The translations under genes were made by a program, and so were the position numbers. Shown here one piece after another: positions 9,022 to 17,023 of a stretch of 64,000 nt of DNA. Origin of the DNA: Pseudomonas putida (lineage in GTDB: Bacteria > Pseudomonadota > Gammaproteobacteria > Pseudomonadales > Pseudomonadaceae); contig NZ_CP039371.1 of assembly GCF_005080685.1 (NCBI RefSeq), forward strand, positions 6,324,001 through 6,388,000, given 5' to 3'. Numbering within the stretch: the first letter of the stretch is position 1; the number at the start of each line of letters is the position of its first letter. The notes beneath the pieces were generated by a model. That model was not told the DNA's origin. It ran no database searches and worked only from the letters and a program-made list of their open reading frames with translations.

Positions 9022-10812
9022 ATGCCACATGAAGGCAGCCTTCTGCAAACCGCGGTGATCTTCCTGCTCGCCGCAGTCCTCGCCGTCCCCCTGGCCAAGC
9101 GCCTGCAACTGGGCGCCGTGATCGGCTACCTGCTGGCCGGCGTTGCCATCGGCCCCCAGGCCCTGGGCCTGATCCGCGATACCGAAAGCGTCGCGCACAT
9201 CTCTGAATTGGGCGTGGTCCTGCTGCTGTTCATCATCGGCCTGGAGCTATCGCCCAAGCGCCTGTGGCTGATGCGCAAGTCGGTATTCGGCGTCGGTAGC
9301 GCGCAGGTGTTGCTGACCGGTGCGGTCATCGGCGCCATCGCCCTGTTCGGCTTCGCCCAGTCCCTGCCAGCCGCCCTCGTGCTTGGCCTGGGCCTGGCGC
9401 TGTCGTCCACCGCGCTGGGCTTGCAGAGCCTGGCCGAGAGCAAGCAGCTCAACGCGCCCCATGGCCGCCTGGCCTTCGCCATCCTGCTGTTCCAGGACAT
9501 TGCCGCGATTCCGCTGATCGCCCTGGTCCCCCTGCTGGCCGCGAGCGGCCCGGACACCAGCCACGGCGACAGCCTGCAGCATGGCCTGAAGGTCTTCGCC
9601 AGCATCGCCGTGGTGATCGTCGGTGGTCGCTATCTATTGCGCCCGGTGTTCCGCACGGTGGCGCGTACCGGCCTGCCGGAGGTGTCCACCGCCACCGCGC
9701 TGCTGGTGGTTATCGGCACTGCCTGGCTGATGGAAGAGGCGGGTATTTCCATGGCGCTGGGTGCGTTTCTGGCCGGTTTGCTGTTGGCCGATTCGGAGTA
9801 CCGCCACGAGCTTGAGTCGCAGATCGAGCCGTTCAAGGGGCTGCTGCTGGGGCTGTTCTTCATCAGTGTCGGCATGGGCGCCAACCTGAGCCTGCTGCTG
9901 GAAATGCCACTGGTGTTGCTGGGCCTGACGCTGCTGCTGATCCTGGTCAAACTGACCCTGCTGATTCTGGTAGGGCGCCTGGCCGGCGGCCTGAACAAGG
10001 CCAGCGCCCTGCGCCTGGGCATGGTGCTGGCGGCGGGCGGTGAGTTTGCCTTCGTGGTGTTCAAGCTGGGTAAGGACCAGGGATTGTTCGACACCCAGAC
10101 CTACGACCTGCTGCTGATGACCATCACTCTGTCGATGGCCATCACGCCGCTGCTGATGCTTGGCTGCGCCCGCGCCCTCAAGCGCCCGCAACCGGCCCCG
10201 CGTGAAGTGCCCGAGCAGTACAAGCAGATCCAGGCCGATGCGCCGCGGGTGGTGATCGTCGGCATGGGCCGCATGGGCCAGATCGTCGCACGGATCCTGC
10301 GGGCGCAGAAAATTCCGTTCATTGCCCTGGAAACCTCGGTCGACAACATTGAAATGACGCGCATGTTCGAACAGGTACCGGTGTTCTACGGCGACCCGCT
10401 ACGTCCGGAGGTGCTGCATGCGGCCAAGGTCGGCGAGGCGGAGTATTTCGTCATCACCACCGACGACCCCGAGCTGACCACGCGCACCGCCGAGCAGGTC
10501 AAGCGCCAGTACCCGCACCTGAAGGTGCTGGCCCGTGCGCGTAACCGCCAGCATGTGCACAAACTGGTGGACGTGGGCGCCGAGCCGATTCGCGAGACGT
10601 TCTATTCCAGCCTTGAGCTGACCCGCCGTGCCTTGGTTGGGTTGGGCTTGAGCGATGAACAGGCGGCTGATCGCATCGCGCGCTTTACCCAGCACGATGA
10701 AGAAGTGCTGGTGGTACAGGGGCAGGTGCGCGATGACCGGGCCAAGGTGATGCAGACGGCCAAGGAGGCGCGGGTGGAGTTGGAGCGGTTGTTCGAGGCG
10801 GATGTGGATTGA
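9022..10812 (+). CDS. Kef-type CPA2 cation:proton antiporter with RCK domain
   Basis: A 596-residue monovalent cation:proton antiporter-2 protein. The membrane domain (about residues 5-390, 12-13 helices) contains the GLELSPKRLW and LFQDIAAIPLIA segments typical of KefB/KefC. An RCK_N/TrkA NAD-binding domain (VVIVGMGRMGQIVARILRAQ) spans about 410-530, and a short tail follows. Kef systems exchange K+ for H+ and acidify the cytoplasm during electrophile stress under glutathione control; whether this one is glutathione-gated is not visible. The start at 9022 (MPHEGSLL) has GGAG 9 bases upstream; starts at 9007 and 8941 are in frame but less likely. Confidence 0.9.
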   Translation: MPHEGSLLQTAVIFLLAAVLAVPLAKRLQLGAVIGYLLAGVAIGPQALGLIRDTESVAHISELGVVLLLFIIGLELSPKRLWLMRKSVFGVGSAQVLLTGAVIGAIALFGFAQSLPAALVLGLGLALSSTALGLQSLAESKQLNAPHGRLAFAILLFQDIAAIPLIALVPLLAASGPDTSHGDSLQHGLKVFASIAVVIVGGRYLLRPVFRTVARTGLPEVSTATALLVVIGTAWLMEEAGISMALGAFLAGLLLADSEYRHELESQIEPFKGLLLGLFFISVGMGANLSLLLEMPLVLLGLTLLLILVKLTLLILVGRLAGGLNKASALRLGMVLAAGGEFAFVVFKLGKDQGLFDTQTYDLLLMTITLSMAITPLLMLGCARALKRPQPAPREVPEQYKQIQADAPRVVIVGMGRMGQIVARILRAQKIPFIALETSVDNIEMTRMFEQVPVFYGDPLRPEVLHAAKVGEAEYFVITTDDPELTTRTAEQVKRQYPHLKVLARARNRQHVHKLVDVGAEPIRETFYSSLELTRRALVGLGLSDEQAADRIARFTQHDEEVLVVQGQVRDDRAKVMQTAKEARVELERLFEADVD

Positions 10813-10840
10813 GGGGGCATGGCGGTAGATTTTTAGCGGC

Positions 10841-10874
10841 CTCAAGATCGAGCGCCGCGCGGGCGGCGCTCGAT
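10841..10874. repeat. Flanking hairpin repeat, copy A
   Basis: A 12-bp perfect stem (10847-10858 with 10863-10874, loop GCGG) preceded by CTCAAG. Copy B at 11548-11581 has identical arms. A shared CAGGCACAT follows each copy at a variable distance. The two copies bracket the structured-RNA region and lie 707 bases apart in the same orientation. Confidence 0.85.
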
Positions 10875-11092
10875 GTCTGCCTGTCCACATCACCTGAGCC
10901 AGGCACATGCCCGCCCAGCCCGATTTCCGGTCAGGCCCATCTGCATCGGCCCAGTTCGCCACTCGTTCAGCAGCATCCTACATAACCACGCACACTTTCT
11001 TACGGAATCGATTTGCCCCGCGATTTACCCTACAAACCGTGTCGACGCCCGTCTGATTGTCCAGGGGAAGCCTGATCTCTAGGCTGACCTGG

Positions 11093-11249
11093 TCGCTGTT
11101 GGTTCAGCGATCGGGTGTGGAAACCCGAGTACTAATCGGAACGGTTGTCGCTATGGCAGCTGTACGCGGGAGGCCAAATGGCCTGCCGGGGTTCCGATAG
11201 CCCGGCTTTCCACTCCGCGTACAGCCGCCACCCTTCGTGTGGAAACGAA
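11093..11249 (+). ncRNA. Candidate structured leader RNA with pseudoknot
   Basis: The sequence folds compactly by eye. Hairpin 1 is TCGCTG/CAGCGA (11093-11110). Hairpin 2 is TCGGGT/ACCCGA with hexaloop GTGGAA (11111-11128). A 14-bp closing stem, with one mismatch, pairs 11155-11169 with 11215-11229. It encloses AGGCC/GGCCT (11171-11184) and GCCGGG/CCCGGC (11185-11206). The last loop, GTTCCGAT (11191-11198), is the exact complement of ATCGGAAC (11135-11142) and could form an 8-bp pseudoknot. A final hairpin TTCGT/ACGAA (11234-11249) repeats the GTGGAA loop. A GGAG ribosome site and TTG start follow at 11274 and 11285. I cannot name an Rfam family; a cis-regulatory leader is the best inference. 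Confidence 0.6.
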
Positions 11250-11284
11250 AGTTGCCGGTCAACATCATCTATCGGAGTTTGACC

Positions 11285-11435
11285 TTGAAAAAAATCGTTC
11301 CAGATCCCCCGCTTCGCCCAACCACCCAACACGCTCTCGACCGCTGCGATGCAGGTCAATCCGCACGCAGTGGAATTGGCAGATGTATGGGTCGAGGTGC
11401 TGTTGGATGGCATTGAGTCACAACCCGTGACGTGA
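11285..11435 (+). pseudogene. Decayed small gene behind the structured leader
   Basis: From a TTG start with GGAG 7 bases upstream, frame 1 encodes LKKIVPDPPLRPTTQHALD and then runs out in unrelated sequence, stopping at 11416. The next frame over the same region encodes a helix-like tail (VELADVWVEVLLDGIESQPVT) and stops at 11435. The KKIVPDPP opening and amphipathic tail resemble the small DUF3077-type proteins common in Pseudomonas, but the middle is missing, so I read this as a remnant with a deletion or frameshift. Family assignment is from memory and tentative. Confidence 0.4.
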
Positions 11436-11513
11436 GGTTGTGACACAGATTCGCTGGGCAGGGCGTGCAGACCGGCCTGCTCGGTTTGATGTATGACGTG
11501 AATCCTATTCGAG

Positions 11514-11537
11514 GCCTCCAGGCGCATGCCGGGAGGC
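11514..11537. terminator. Hairpin downstream of the remnant gene
   Basis: GCCTCC-a-GGC GCAT GCC-g-GGAGGC forms a 9-bp interrupted stem. No T-run follows. The rest of 10813-11730, outside the entries listed, shows nothing I can identify. Confidence 0.45.
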
Positions 11538-11547
11538 CTATGGCGCC

Positions 11548-11581
11548 CTCAAGATCGAGCGCCGCCCGCGCGGCGCTCGAT
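11548..11581. repeat. Flanking hairpin repeat, copy B
   Basis: Same CTCAAG head and same 12-bp arms (11554-11565 and 11570-11581) as copy A at 10841-10874; only the four-base loop differs (CCGC against GCGG). Confidence 0.85.
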
Positions 11582-11675
11582 CTCAATGCCACTAGAAATC
11601 TCCAGGCTTACACCTGCGCGCACCACCTTAAATCTCCCGCCAGGCACATCCCCCCCCAAAAAAAATCCGCACAAA

Positions 11676-11707
11676 CAAAAAGGCCGACCCCAATAGGAGC
11701 CGGCCTT
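11676..11707 (-). terminator. Intrinsic terminator of ycaC copy 1
   Basis: AAGGCCG (11680-11686) pairs with CGGCCTT (11701-11707). On the minus strand the stem is followed by a T-run (complement of the A's at 11677-11681). It lies 24 bases past the stop of the hydrolase gene. Confidence 0.7.
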
Positions 11708-11730
11708 AACCTGCTAGATTCACGCAGCGC

Positions 11731-12360
11731 TTACTTCCCAGCCGTCAGCGCGTTATAGCTGGTCATCAGATTCCGGTAGTCCGGAATGTGATTCGAGCAT
11801 AGCGCCGCCAGCCCTTCGATGTCGTTGCGCCAGTCGCGGTGCAGCTCACAAGCCACGCCGAACCAGGTCATCAGTTGCGCGCCGGCCTGGCTCATGCGGT
11901 TGTGCGCAGCGTCGCGGGTCATTTCGTTGAAGGTGCCGGAGGCATCGGTCACCACGAACACATCGAACTCTTCTTCCAGGGCCGCCAGGGCCGGGAAGGC
12001 CACGCACACTTCGGTCACTACGCCGGCGATGATCAGCTGCTTCTTGCCAGTGGCCTTGACTGCCTTGACGAAATCTTCGTTGTCCCAGGCGTTGATCTGG
12101 CCTGGGCGGGCGATGTAGGGGGCATCCGGGAACAGCGCTTTGAGCTCCGGCACCAGCGGGCCGTTGGGGCCTTGCTCGAAGCTGGTGGTGAGGATGGTCG
12201 GCAGGTTGAAGAACTTGGCAAGGTCGGCCAGGGCCAGCACGTTGTTCTTGAACTTGTCCGGCTCGATGTCACGCACCAGCGACAGCAGGCCAGCCTGGTG
12301 GTCGACCAGCAGAACAGCAGCGTCTTCTTTGTTCAGGCGGTTGTATTTGAAGTGGGTCAT
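11731..12360 (-). CDS. ycaC: YcaC-type isochorismatase-fold hydrolase, copy 1
   Basis: A cysteine hydrolase of 209 residues in the isochorismatase/nicotinamidase superfamily. Asp at DHQAG, Lys in the KKQLIIAG strand and Cys in GVVTEVCVAFPA form the expected catalytic set. YcaC crystal structures are octamers, and the natural substrate of the family is not settled. Residue for residue it is nearly identical to the gene at 19522-20151; differences include DKFK/DAFK and NALTAGK/NAFNAGK. The duplicated block extends through the promoter. It is divergent from a LysR gene 143 bases away, probably its regulator. A terminator follows the stop. Confidence 0.92.
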   Translation of the reverse strand: MTHFKYNRLNKEDAAVLLVDHQAGLLSLVRDIEPDKFKNNVLALADLAKFFNLPTILTTSFEQGPNGPLVPELKALFPDAPYIARPGQINAWDNEDFVKAVKATGKKQLIIAGVVTEVCVAFPALAALEEEFDVFVVTDASGTFNEMTRDAAHNRMSQAGAQLMTWFGVACELHRDWRNDIEGLAALCSNHIPDYRNLMTSYNALTAGK

Positions 12361-12469
12361 GGTCGTAGCTCCTAAGGTTTCGATCTTCAGTAAGTTGGGT
12401 GTTTCGCGTTGATGGGAGAAGATTAAAACCTGGACCTTTGAAGCGGTAGACAGCAAAATTCAGCCTTAG

Positions 12470-12487
12470 CGTTCTATTTTATGAACG
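12470..12487. promoter_or_regulatory. Candidate LysR operator, copy 1
   Basis: CGTTC-N8-GAACG (12470-12474 and 12483-12487) is a perfect 5-bp dyad with an AT-rich centre, 17 bases before the LysR start. It is conserved, including its spacing, upstream of the second ycaC at 20261-20278. Confidence 0.6.
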
Positions 12488-12503
12488 ATGCGGAGAGCGA
12501 TCA

Positions 12504-13415
12504 TTGGAAGACCTCAACTCCCTCTACTTCTTCACCCAGGTAGTCGAGCACGGCGGCTTCGCCCCGGCGGGTCGGGCGCTGAACATGCCCAAGTCGAAAC
12601 TCAGCCGACGTATCGCCGACCTCGAAGACCGCCTCGGTGTACGCCTGCTGCACCGCACCAGCCGGCTTTGCTCGCTCACCGAGATCGGCCAGGCCTACTA
12701 CAACCGTTGCCTGGCCATGCGCGTCGAGGCCGAGGGCGCGGCGGAAATCATCGAGCGCAACCGCAGCGAACCGCGCGGGCTGGTGCGCATCAGTTGCCCC
12801 ACCACGTTGCTCAACGCCTGGGTCGGCCCGATGCTGGCCCGCTACATGGCCAAGTACCCCCAGGTCGAACTGTTCATCGAAAGCACCAACCGCCGGGTCG
12901 ACCTGCTGCACGAAGGCTTCGACGTGGCGCTGCGGGTGCGTTTTCCACCCTTGGAGAACACCGACATGGTGATGAAGGTGCTGAGCAACAGCACCCAGTG
13001 CCTGGTCGGCCATCCGCAGTACCTTGAACAGTTGCCCAAGGGCTTCGACCCGCAGCTGCTCGGCCAACTGCCCAGCCTGCACTGGGGCGGCGCACAGCGT
13101 GATTACCAGTGGGAGCTGTTCCAGGGCGAGGACTCCAGCCGCAGCATCGTCATCGCACACACCCCGCGGGTGGTGACCGACGACCTGTTCGCCTTGCGCC
13201 ACTTCGTGGTCGCCGGCCTCGGTATCGCGCACCTGCCTCGGGTCGCGGTACGCGAAGACCTGGCCGCCGGCCGGCTGGTCGAGCTCTTGCCCGACTGGCA
13301 CCCACGTTGCGGCATCGTCCATGCGATCTTCCCGTCGCGGCGCGGCTTGCTGCCCTCGGTACGCTCGCTGATCGATCATCTCGCCGAGGAGTTCGTCGTC
13401 AGCGACATGGCCTGA
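12504..13415 (+). CDS. LysR-family transcriptional regulator
   Basis: A 303-residue LysR protein. The N-terminal winged helix (LNSLYFFTQVVEHGGFAPAG then RALNMPKSKLSRRIADLE) is followed by a periplasmic-binding-like effector domain from about residue 90. The start is a TTG at 12504, chosen because the frame has no upstream ATG, GGAG lies 8 bases before it, and it gives the family N-terminus. It is divergent from ycaC copy 1 and likely controls it. It may also control copy 2, which keeps the same upstream dyad. The effector is unknown. The stop lies one base from the end of the facing MFS gene. Confidence 0.92.
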   Translation: MEDLNSLYFFTQVVEHGGFAPAGRALNMPKSKLSRRIADLEDRLGVRLLHRTSRLCSLTEIGQAYYNRCLAMRVEAEGAAEIIERNRSEPRGLVRISCPTTLLNAWVGPMLARYMAKYPQVELFIESTNRRVDLLHEGFDVALRVRFPPLENTDMVMKVLSNSTQCLVGHPQYLEQLPKGFDPQLLGQLPSLHWGGAQRDYQWELFQGEDSSRSIVIAHTPRVVTDDLFALRHFVVAGLGIAHLPRVAVREDLAAGRLVELLPDWHPRCGIVHAIFPSRRGLLPSVRSLIDHLAEEFVVSDMA

Positions 13416-13416
13416 A

Positions 13417-14604
13417 TCAAACCCGGACGGCTGCGCTGCGTGGCTCGCCACGCAGCAGCAGGTCGGCGACCAGGGCCAGTACTATCGCCCCCGCCGCCAC
13501 GGCGAACAGGACGCCGTAGCCGCCAGCGGTAGCGGCGAACAGCGCCGAATAAGCGTATCCGGCAATGGCCTGGAAGCTGGCGAACGACACCGTCGCTCGG
13601 CTCCAGATCGCATTCTGCCGGGCATGCCCCTCCACCAACTGATGCACACGGGCCAGTGCCAGGGGCACGATGCCTGGCGGAAATGAACCGATAATCAACG
13701 CCGCACCGCCAAGCACACGCAAGTCATGACTGCCCAGCAATACGCCGAGGGCGATCAGTTGCGCCAACAGTACCAGGCGGATACCGCCACGAGCGCCCAG
13801 GTGGTCGGCAAGCGATCCGTACAACACCGGGCCGACAATCGCGCCCAAGCCGTATAACCCCCAGATCACCGCCGCGCCGTGACTGCCCGCACCGAGCCCC
13901 CGGCTGACGTAGTCGACCAGGAACATCATCGGAGCCACCAGTGCCGTCGCCATCAATGCATACTGGCCAAACAGCACGATAATCGCCGGCGATGTCACGG
14001 TTGCGCAGGGCGTATGCGTCGGCTGGTCGGGTATAGGGTCATCCGGCCAGCCCGCCCAACTGCTGGCAGTCAACACCAGCGACAGCGCAGCGAGCCCCAG
14101 CCAGGTCTGCTGCACTCCCCGACCCAACAACCACGGCACCAGGCTCGCGGCAACGGCGATACCCAAGCCGATACCCAGGAAGATCGCACCGCTGGCCAGG
14201 CCGCGGCGCGAGGCCTGTACGTGAGGAAGGATCGAACCGGCTGCCAACACCATGATTACCCCACCCGCCACACCAGACAGCAGCCGCCAGCCGAAAAACC
14301 AGGCTACCGATAGCGGCCAGGCACACGCCAGGAACGCCAGCGCGACAAGCACCATCATGCCACGCAGCACTGCCCGGCTCGACCAGCGCACCGCCAGCGG
14401 TCGGCCAACCAAGGCTCCGATTAGATAGCCAGCCAGGTTGGCCGCTCCGAGGTAAACCACCGCCGCACTGGTGAACCAACGTGCGTCGATCAGCGCCGGC
14501 ACCAGCGGGGTATAGGCAAACCGCGCCAGGCCGATGCCGACCAGGCTGGCACATAGCCCAGCCCAGATCAGCAACCAAGGCGCACGTTGACGTGAGGCGT
14601 TCAT
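13417..14604 (-). CDS. YbfB/YjiJ-family MFS transporter
   Basis: A 395-residue membrane protein with twelve predicted helices. It opens with the YbfB/YjiJ-type N-terminus (WLLIWAGLCASLVGIGLARFAYTPLVPALI), which marks this MFS subfamily. Substrates of the family are unknown; several are thought to be exporters. The ATG at 14604 has GGGAA upstream and gives the usual length, although the frame stays open to 14778. It is divergent from a LysR gene starting 129 bases away, its likely regulator, and converges with the LysR gene ending at 13415. Confidence 0.88.
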   Translation of the reverse strand: MNASRQRAPWLLIWAGLCASLVGIGLARFAYTPLVPALIDARWFTSAAVVYLGAANLAGYLIGALVGRPLAVRWSSRAVLRGMMVLVALAFLACAWPLSVAWFFGWRLLSGVAGGVIMVLAAGSILPHVQASRRGLASGAIFLGIGLGIAVAASLVPWLLGRGVQQTWLGLAALSLVLTASSWAGWPDDPIPDQPTHTPCATVTSPAIIVLFGQYALMATALVAPMMFLVDYVSRGLGAGSHGAAVIWGLYGLGAIVGPVLYGSLADHLGARGGIRLVLLAQLIALGVLLGSHDLRVLGGAALIIGSFPPGIVPLALARVHQLVEGHARQNAIWSRATVSFASFQAIAGYAYSALFAATAGGYGVLFAVAAGAIVLALVADLLLRGEPRSAAVRV

Positions 14605-14732
14605 GAGGTTCCCTTGCGCCGGTACGGCGCTTGTCGATGAAGATGGGAAAAGCATAAAGTCACCGCTCGATGAATAAACGCAGCGAGTTCTCATCGCTGC
14701 ACTGCACTTTTGCATCACCAAGGACACCTGCG

Positions 14733-15590
14733 ATGAACTGGGACGACACCCGCGTATTCCTCGCCCTATGCCGTGCACAGACCCTACGCGCCGCCGCCCG
14801 CAGCCTCGGTGTCGACCAGGCCACCGTGGGTCGCCGCCTCGCTTCGCTGGAAGCCGCCCTGGACGCGACCCTGTTCCTGCGCGCCTCGAACGGCTACGTA
14901 CTGACCGCAGCCGGCGAGGTGGTCATGCGTGCGGCGTTGGACATGGAGGCATCCGCCTCCAGTCTGGAGCGACAGATTCTCGGCCTGGACGAGCGCCTGA
15001 GCGGCGTGGTGAGGGTGACCACCACCGACTCGTTCGCACTGGACTTCATCATTCCAGCCGTGGCCAGGTTGCGCTTGGAGCATCCGTCCATCGAAGTGCA
15101 ACTGCAGGCCTCGACGCAGATGCTCAATCTGAGCAAGCGCGAGGCGGACATCGCCGTGCGCACGCATAAGCCGGACAACCCCGAACTGGTGGTGCGTCGC
15201 CTGGCACGCTGGCACAGCGGCTTGTTCGCCTCGCGCGCCTATCTCGAACGCCAAGGCGAACCCGCGCAAGGCACTGCCTTCGCCGGGCATGATCTGGTGA
15301 TCTACCAGCCATACCTGGACAGCGGCAAGGAGGTGGGCCTGGTAGGCGAGCCCATCGCCCAGGGGCGAATCGCCCTGACCTGTACCTCAGGCTTGATGGT
15401 GCGCCAGGCGCTTGCCCAGGGTCTTGGCCTCGGCGAATTGCCGGTGCCGCTGGGGGAGCGCGACGGCCTGTGCAAGGTGTGGCAAACCCGCAAACCGTAT
15501 GATGTATGGCTGGTAACGCACCAGGATGTGCGGCATACGGCGCGCGTACGGGCGGTGATCGAAGCGATTGCCGAGGCATTTGCGGACTAG
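14733..15590 (+). CDS. LysR-family transcriptional regulator
   Basis: A 285-residue LysR protein with helix-turn-helix at residues about 5-60 (VFLALCRAQTLRAAARSLGV then QATVGRRLASLEAALDATLF) and an effector domain after residue 85. The ATG at 14733 follows AAGGACAC. An in-frame ATG at 14670 would add 21 residues with no LysR similarity. It is divergent from the YbfB-type MFS gene and probably regulates it. The stop faces the OprD porin gene, 16 bases apart. Confidence 0.9.
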   Translation: MNWDDTRVFLALCRAQTLRAAARSLGVDQATVGRRLASLEAALDATLFLRASNGYVLTAAGEVVMRAALDMEASASSLERQILGLDERLSGVVRVTTTDSFALDFIIPAVARLRLEHPSIEVQLQASTQMLNLSKREADIAVRTHKPDNPELVVRRLARWHSGLFASRAYLERQGEPAQGTAFAGHDLVIYQPYLDSGKEVGLVGEPIAQGRIALTCTSGLMVRQALAQGLGLGELPVPLGERDGLCKVWQTRKPYDVWLVTHQDVRHTARVRAVIEAIAEAFAD

Positions 15591-15606
15591 GCCGACGCAG
15601 GCCTCT

Positions 15607-16869
15607 TCAAAATCGCCCTTTGAGCGGATACTCGACGATCAGGTAGATGCGGTCGATGTCGTCCCCCGCCTGGGCCTGGTTGGCGCGGTGGCTGACGTGG
15701 GAAAACGACAGGCTGAGGTCCTTGGCGGCCCCGGCCTGTACCACGTACTTGAGGTCGATATCCCGTTCCCAATGCCGCCCGCCCTGCCCTTGCTGGCCCA
15801 CGTATGCCCCACCGGCCGGGGCATGGCTGCCGTCGATGCCACTGCCACTGACGTAGCGTCCCATCAGGCTAAGCCCGGGTACGCCCAGGGTGGCGAAGTC
15901 GAGGTCGTAGCGCAGTTGCCACGAACGCTCGCCGGGGCCGTTGAAGTCGGCGTACTTGATGGAGTTGGCCAGGTAGATGGAGTCGCCACCGACGAAGTCG
16001 AATGGGGTGTCGCCTTCGATCTTCTGGTAGGCAAGCGTCAGTGCCTGGGCACCGGCCAGGTACTTGGCGGCGACGCTGTAGGCCAGGGTGTCGATGGCCC
16101 CTGCGCTGGCGGCGCCGGTGTCGCGGGTCTGGTACAGGTTGCCGTCGAGGCGCCAGCGGCCCTGGGCCCAGTTCAGGTTGAGGTAGGCCTGGCGCCAGGT
16201 GTCTTGCAACTGGCCGGCGTACAGCGCGCCGCCGAACGGGCCGCCGGGTGCGAAGGTGGCTCCGGCCAGGCTCATGGCGCGGCCTTCGGTGGTGGCGCCG
16301 TAGCCGCTGAAATCGCCGCGGGTGGCGCTGTTGTCCTGGTTGTTGAAGGCGGTGAAGCGCCCGGCCTGCAAGCGCCAGCCAGGCAGGCTGGTGTTCTCCA
16401 GCAGCCAGCCGGTGGCGTATTCGGGGTGCAGGCGCTTGTCGCCAGTGTCGAACACGGGTGTTTCCACGGTCATTTCGCCCAGGCGCAGTTGGGTTTCACC
16501 CAAGCGCAGTTTCAGCGCAGCGCCGGCACTTGAATAACTTGACTCAGCGCGCCCATCGCTATCGCGCGGCAACAGGCCAGTGCCTGCATGGCCGCGGCCG
16601 CCGTCGAGCTTGATGCCGATGAAACCGTGTGCGTCCAGACCCACGCCCACGGTGCCTTCGGTGAAGCCGGAGCGGATTTCGCCGATGAAGCCCTGGGCCC
16701 ATTCCTGGCGGTAGTTCTGCCGGGCTCCCGCCGGTGAGCGGAAGTCGCTGTGCAGGAAGTAGTTGCGGCTGAGCAGCGACCATTCGGCGTCCTGCGCATG
16801 GCCAAGCACCGGGCACAGGGCCAGGGTGGCCAGCAGGGCACGGCCTGGGCCTTGGAGGGTGGGGGTCAT
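15607..16869 (-). CDS. OprD-family outer-membrane porin
   Basis: A 420-residue OprD-type specific channel. A signal peptide ends near residue 25 (LGHAQDAEW), then comes the characteristic start of the barrel (SLLSRNYFLHSDFRSPAG). The protein continues as alternating beta strands and closes with the terminal aromatic YLIVEYPLKGRF. OprD porins admit amino acids, aromatic acids or small peptides. Substrate is unknown here, but the neighbouring amidohydrolase on the same strand suggests uptake of an amide or amino-acid derivative. A REP pair separates it from the amidohydrolase gene, so they may be separate transcripts. Confidence 0.93.
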   Translation of the reverse strand: MTPTLQGPGRALLATLALCPVLGHAQDAEWSLLSRNYFLHSDFRSPAGARQNYRQEWAQGFIGEIRSGFTEGTVGVGLDAHGFIGIKLDGGRGHAGTGLLPRDSDGRAESSYSSAGAALKLRLGETQLRLGEMTVETPVFDTGDKRLHPEYATGWLLENTSLPGWRLQAGRFTAFNNQDNSATRGDFSGYGATTEGRAMSLAGATFAPGGPFGGALYAGQLQDTWRQAYLNLNWAQGRWRLDGNLYQTRDTGAASAGAIDTLAYSVAAKYLAGAQALTLAYQKIEGDTPFDFVGGDSIYLANSIKYADFNGPGERSWQLRYDLDFATLGVPGLSLMGRYVSGSGIDGSHAPAGGAYVGQQGQGGRHWERDIDLKYVVQAGAAKDLSLSFSHVSHRANQAQAGDDIDRIYLIVEYPLKGRF

Positions 16870-16920
16870 GGGTGGCGTCCGGTTTTAGAGGTGTTGCAAG
16901 AAAGTAGAGGCGGTTTTGAA

Positions 16921-17001
16921 GGCCTCATCGCCGGCAAGCCGGCTCCTACAGGGGGCTAGGTGCTGCACCTGTAGGAGCCGGCTTGCCGGCGATGGGGCCG
17001 G
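16921..17001. repeat. Inverted REP pair (GCCGGC class)
   Basis: Two REPs in opposite orientation (ATCGCCGGCAAGCCGGCTCC and its inverted partner) with 26 bases between them, in the gap between the porin and amidohydrolase genes. The arrangement can fold into one long stem. Confidence 0.85.
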
Positions 17002-17023
17002 CCCAGCCAGCCCTGGGCTCAGG

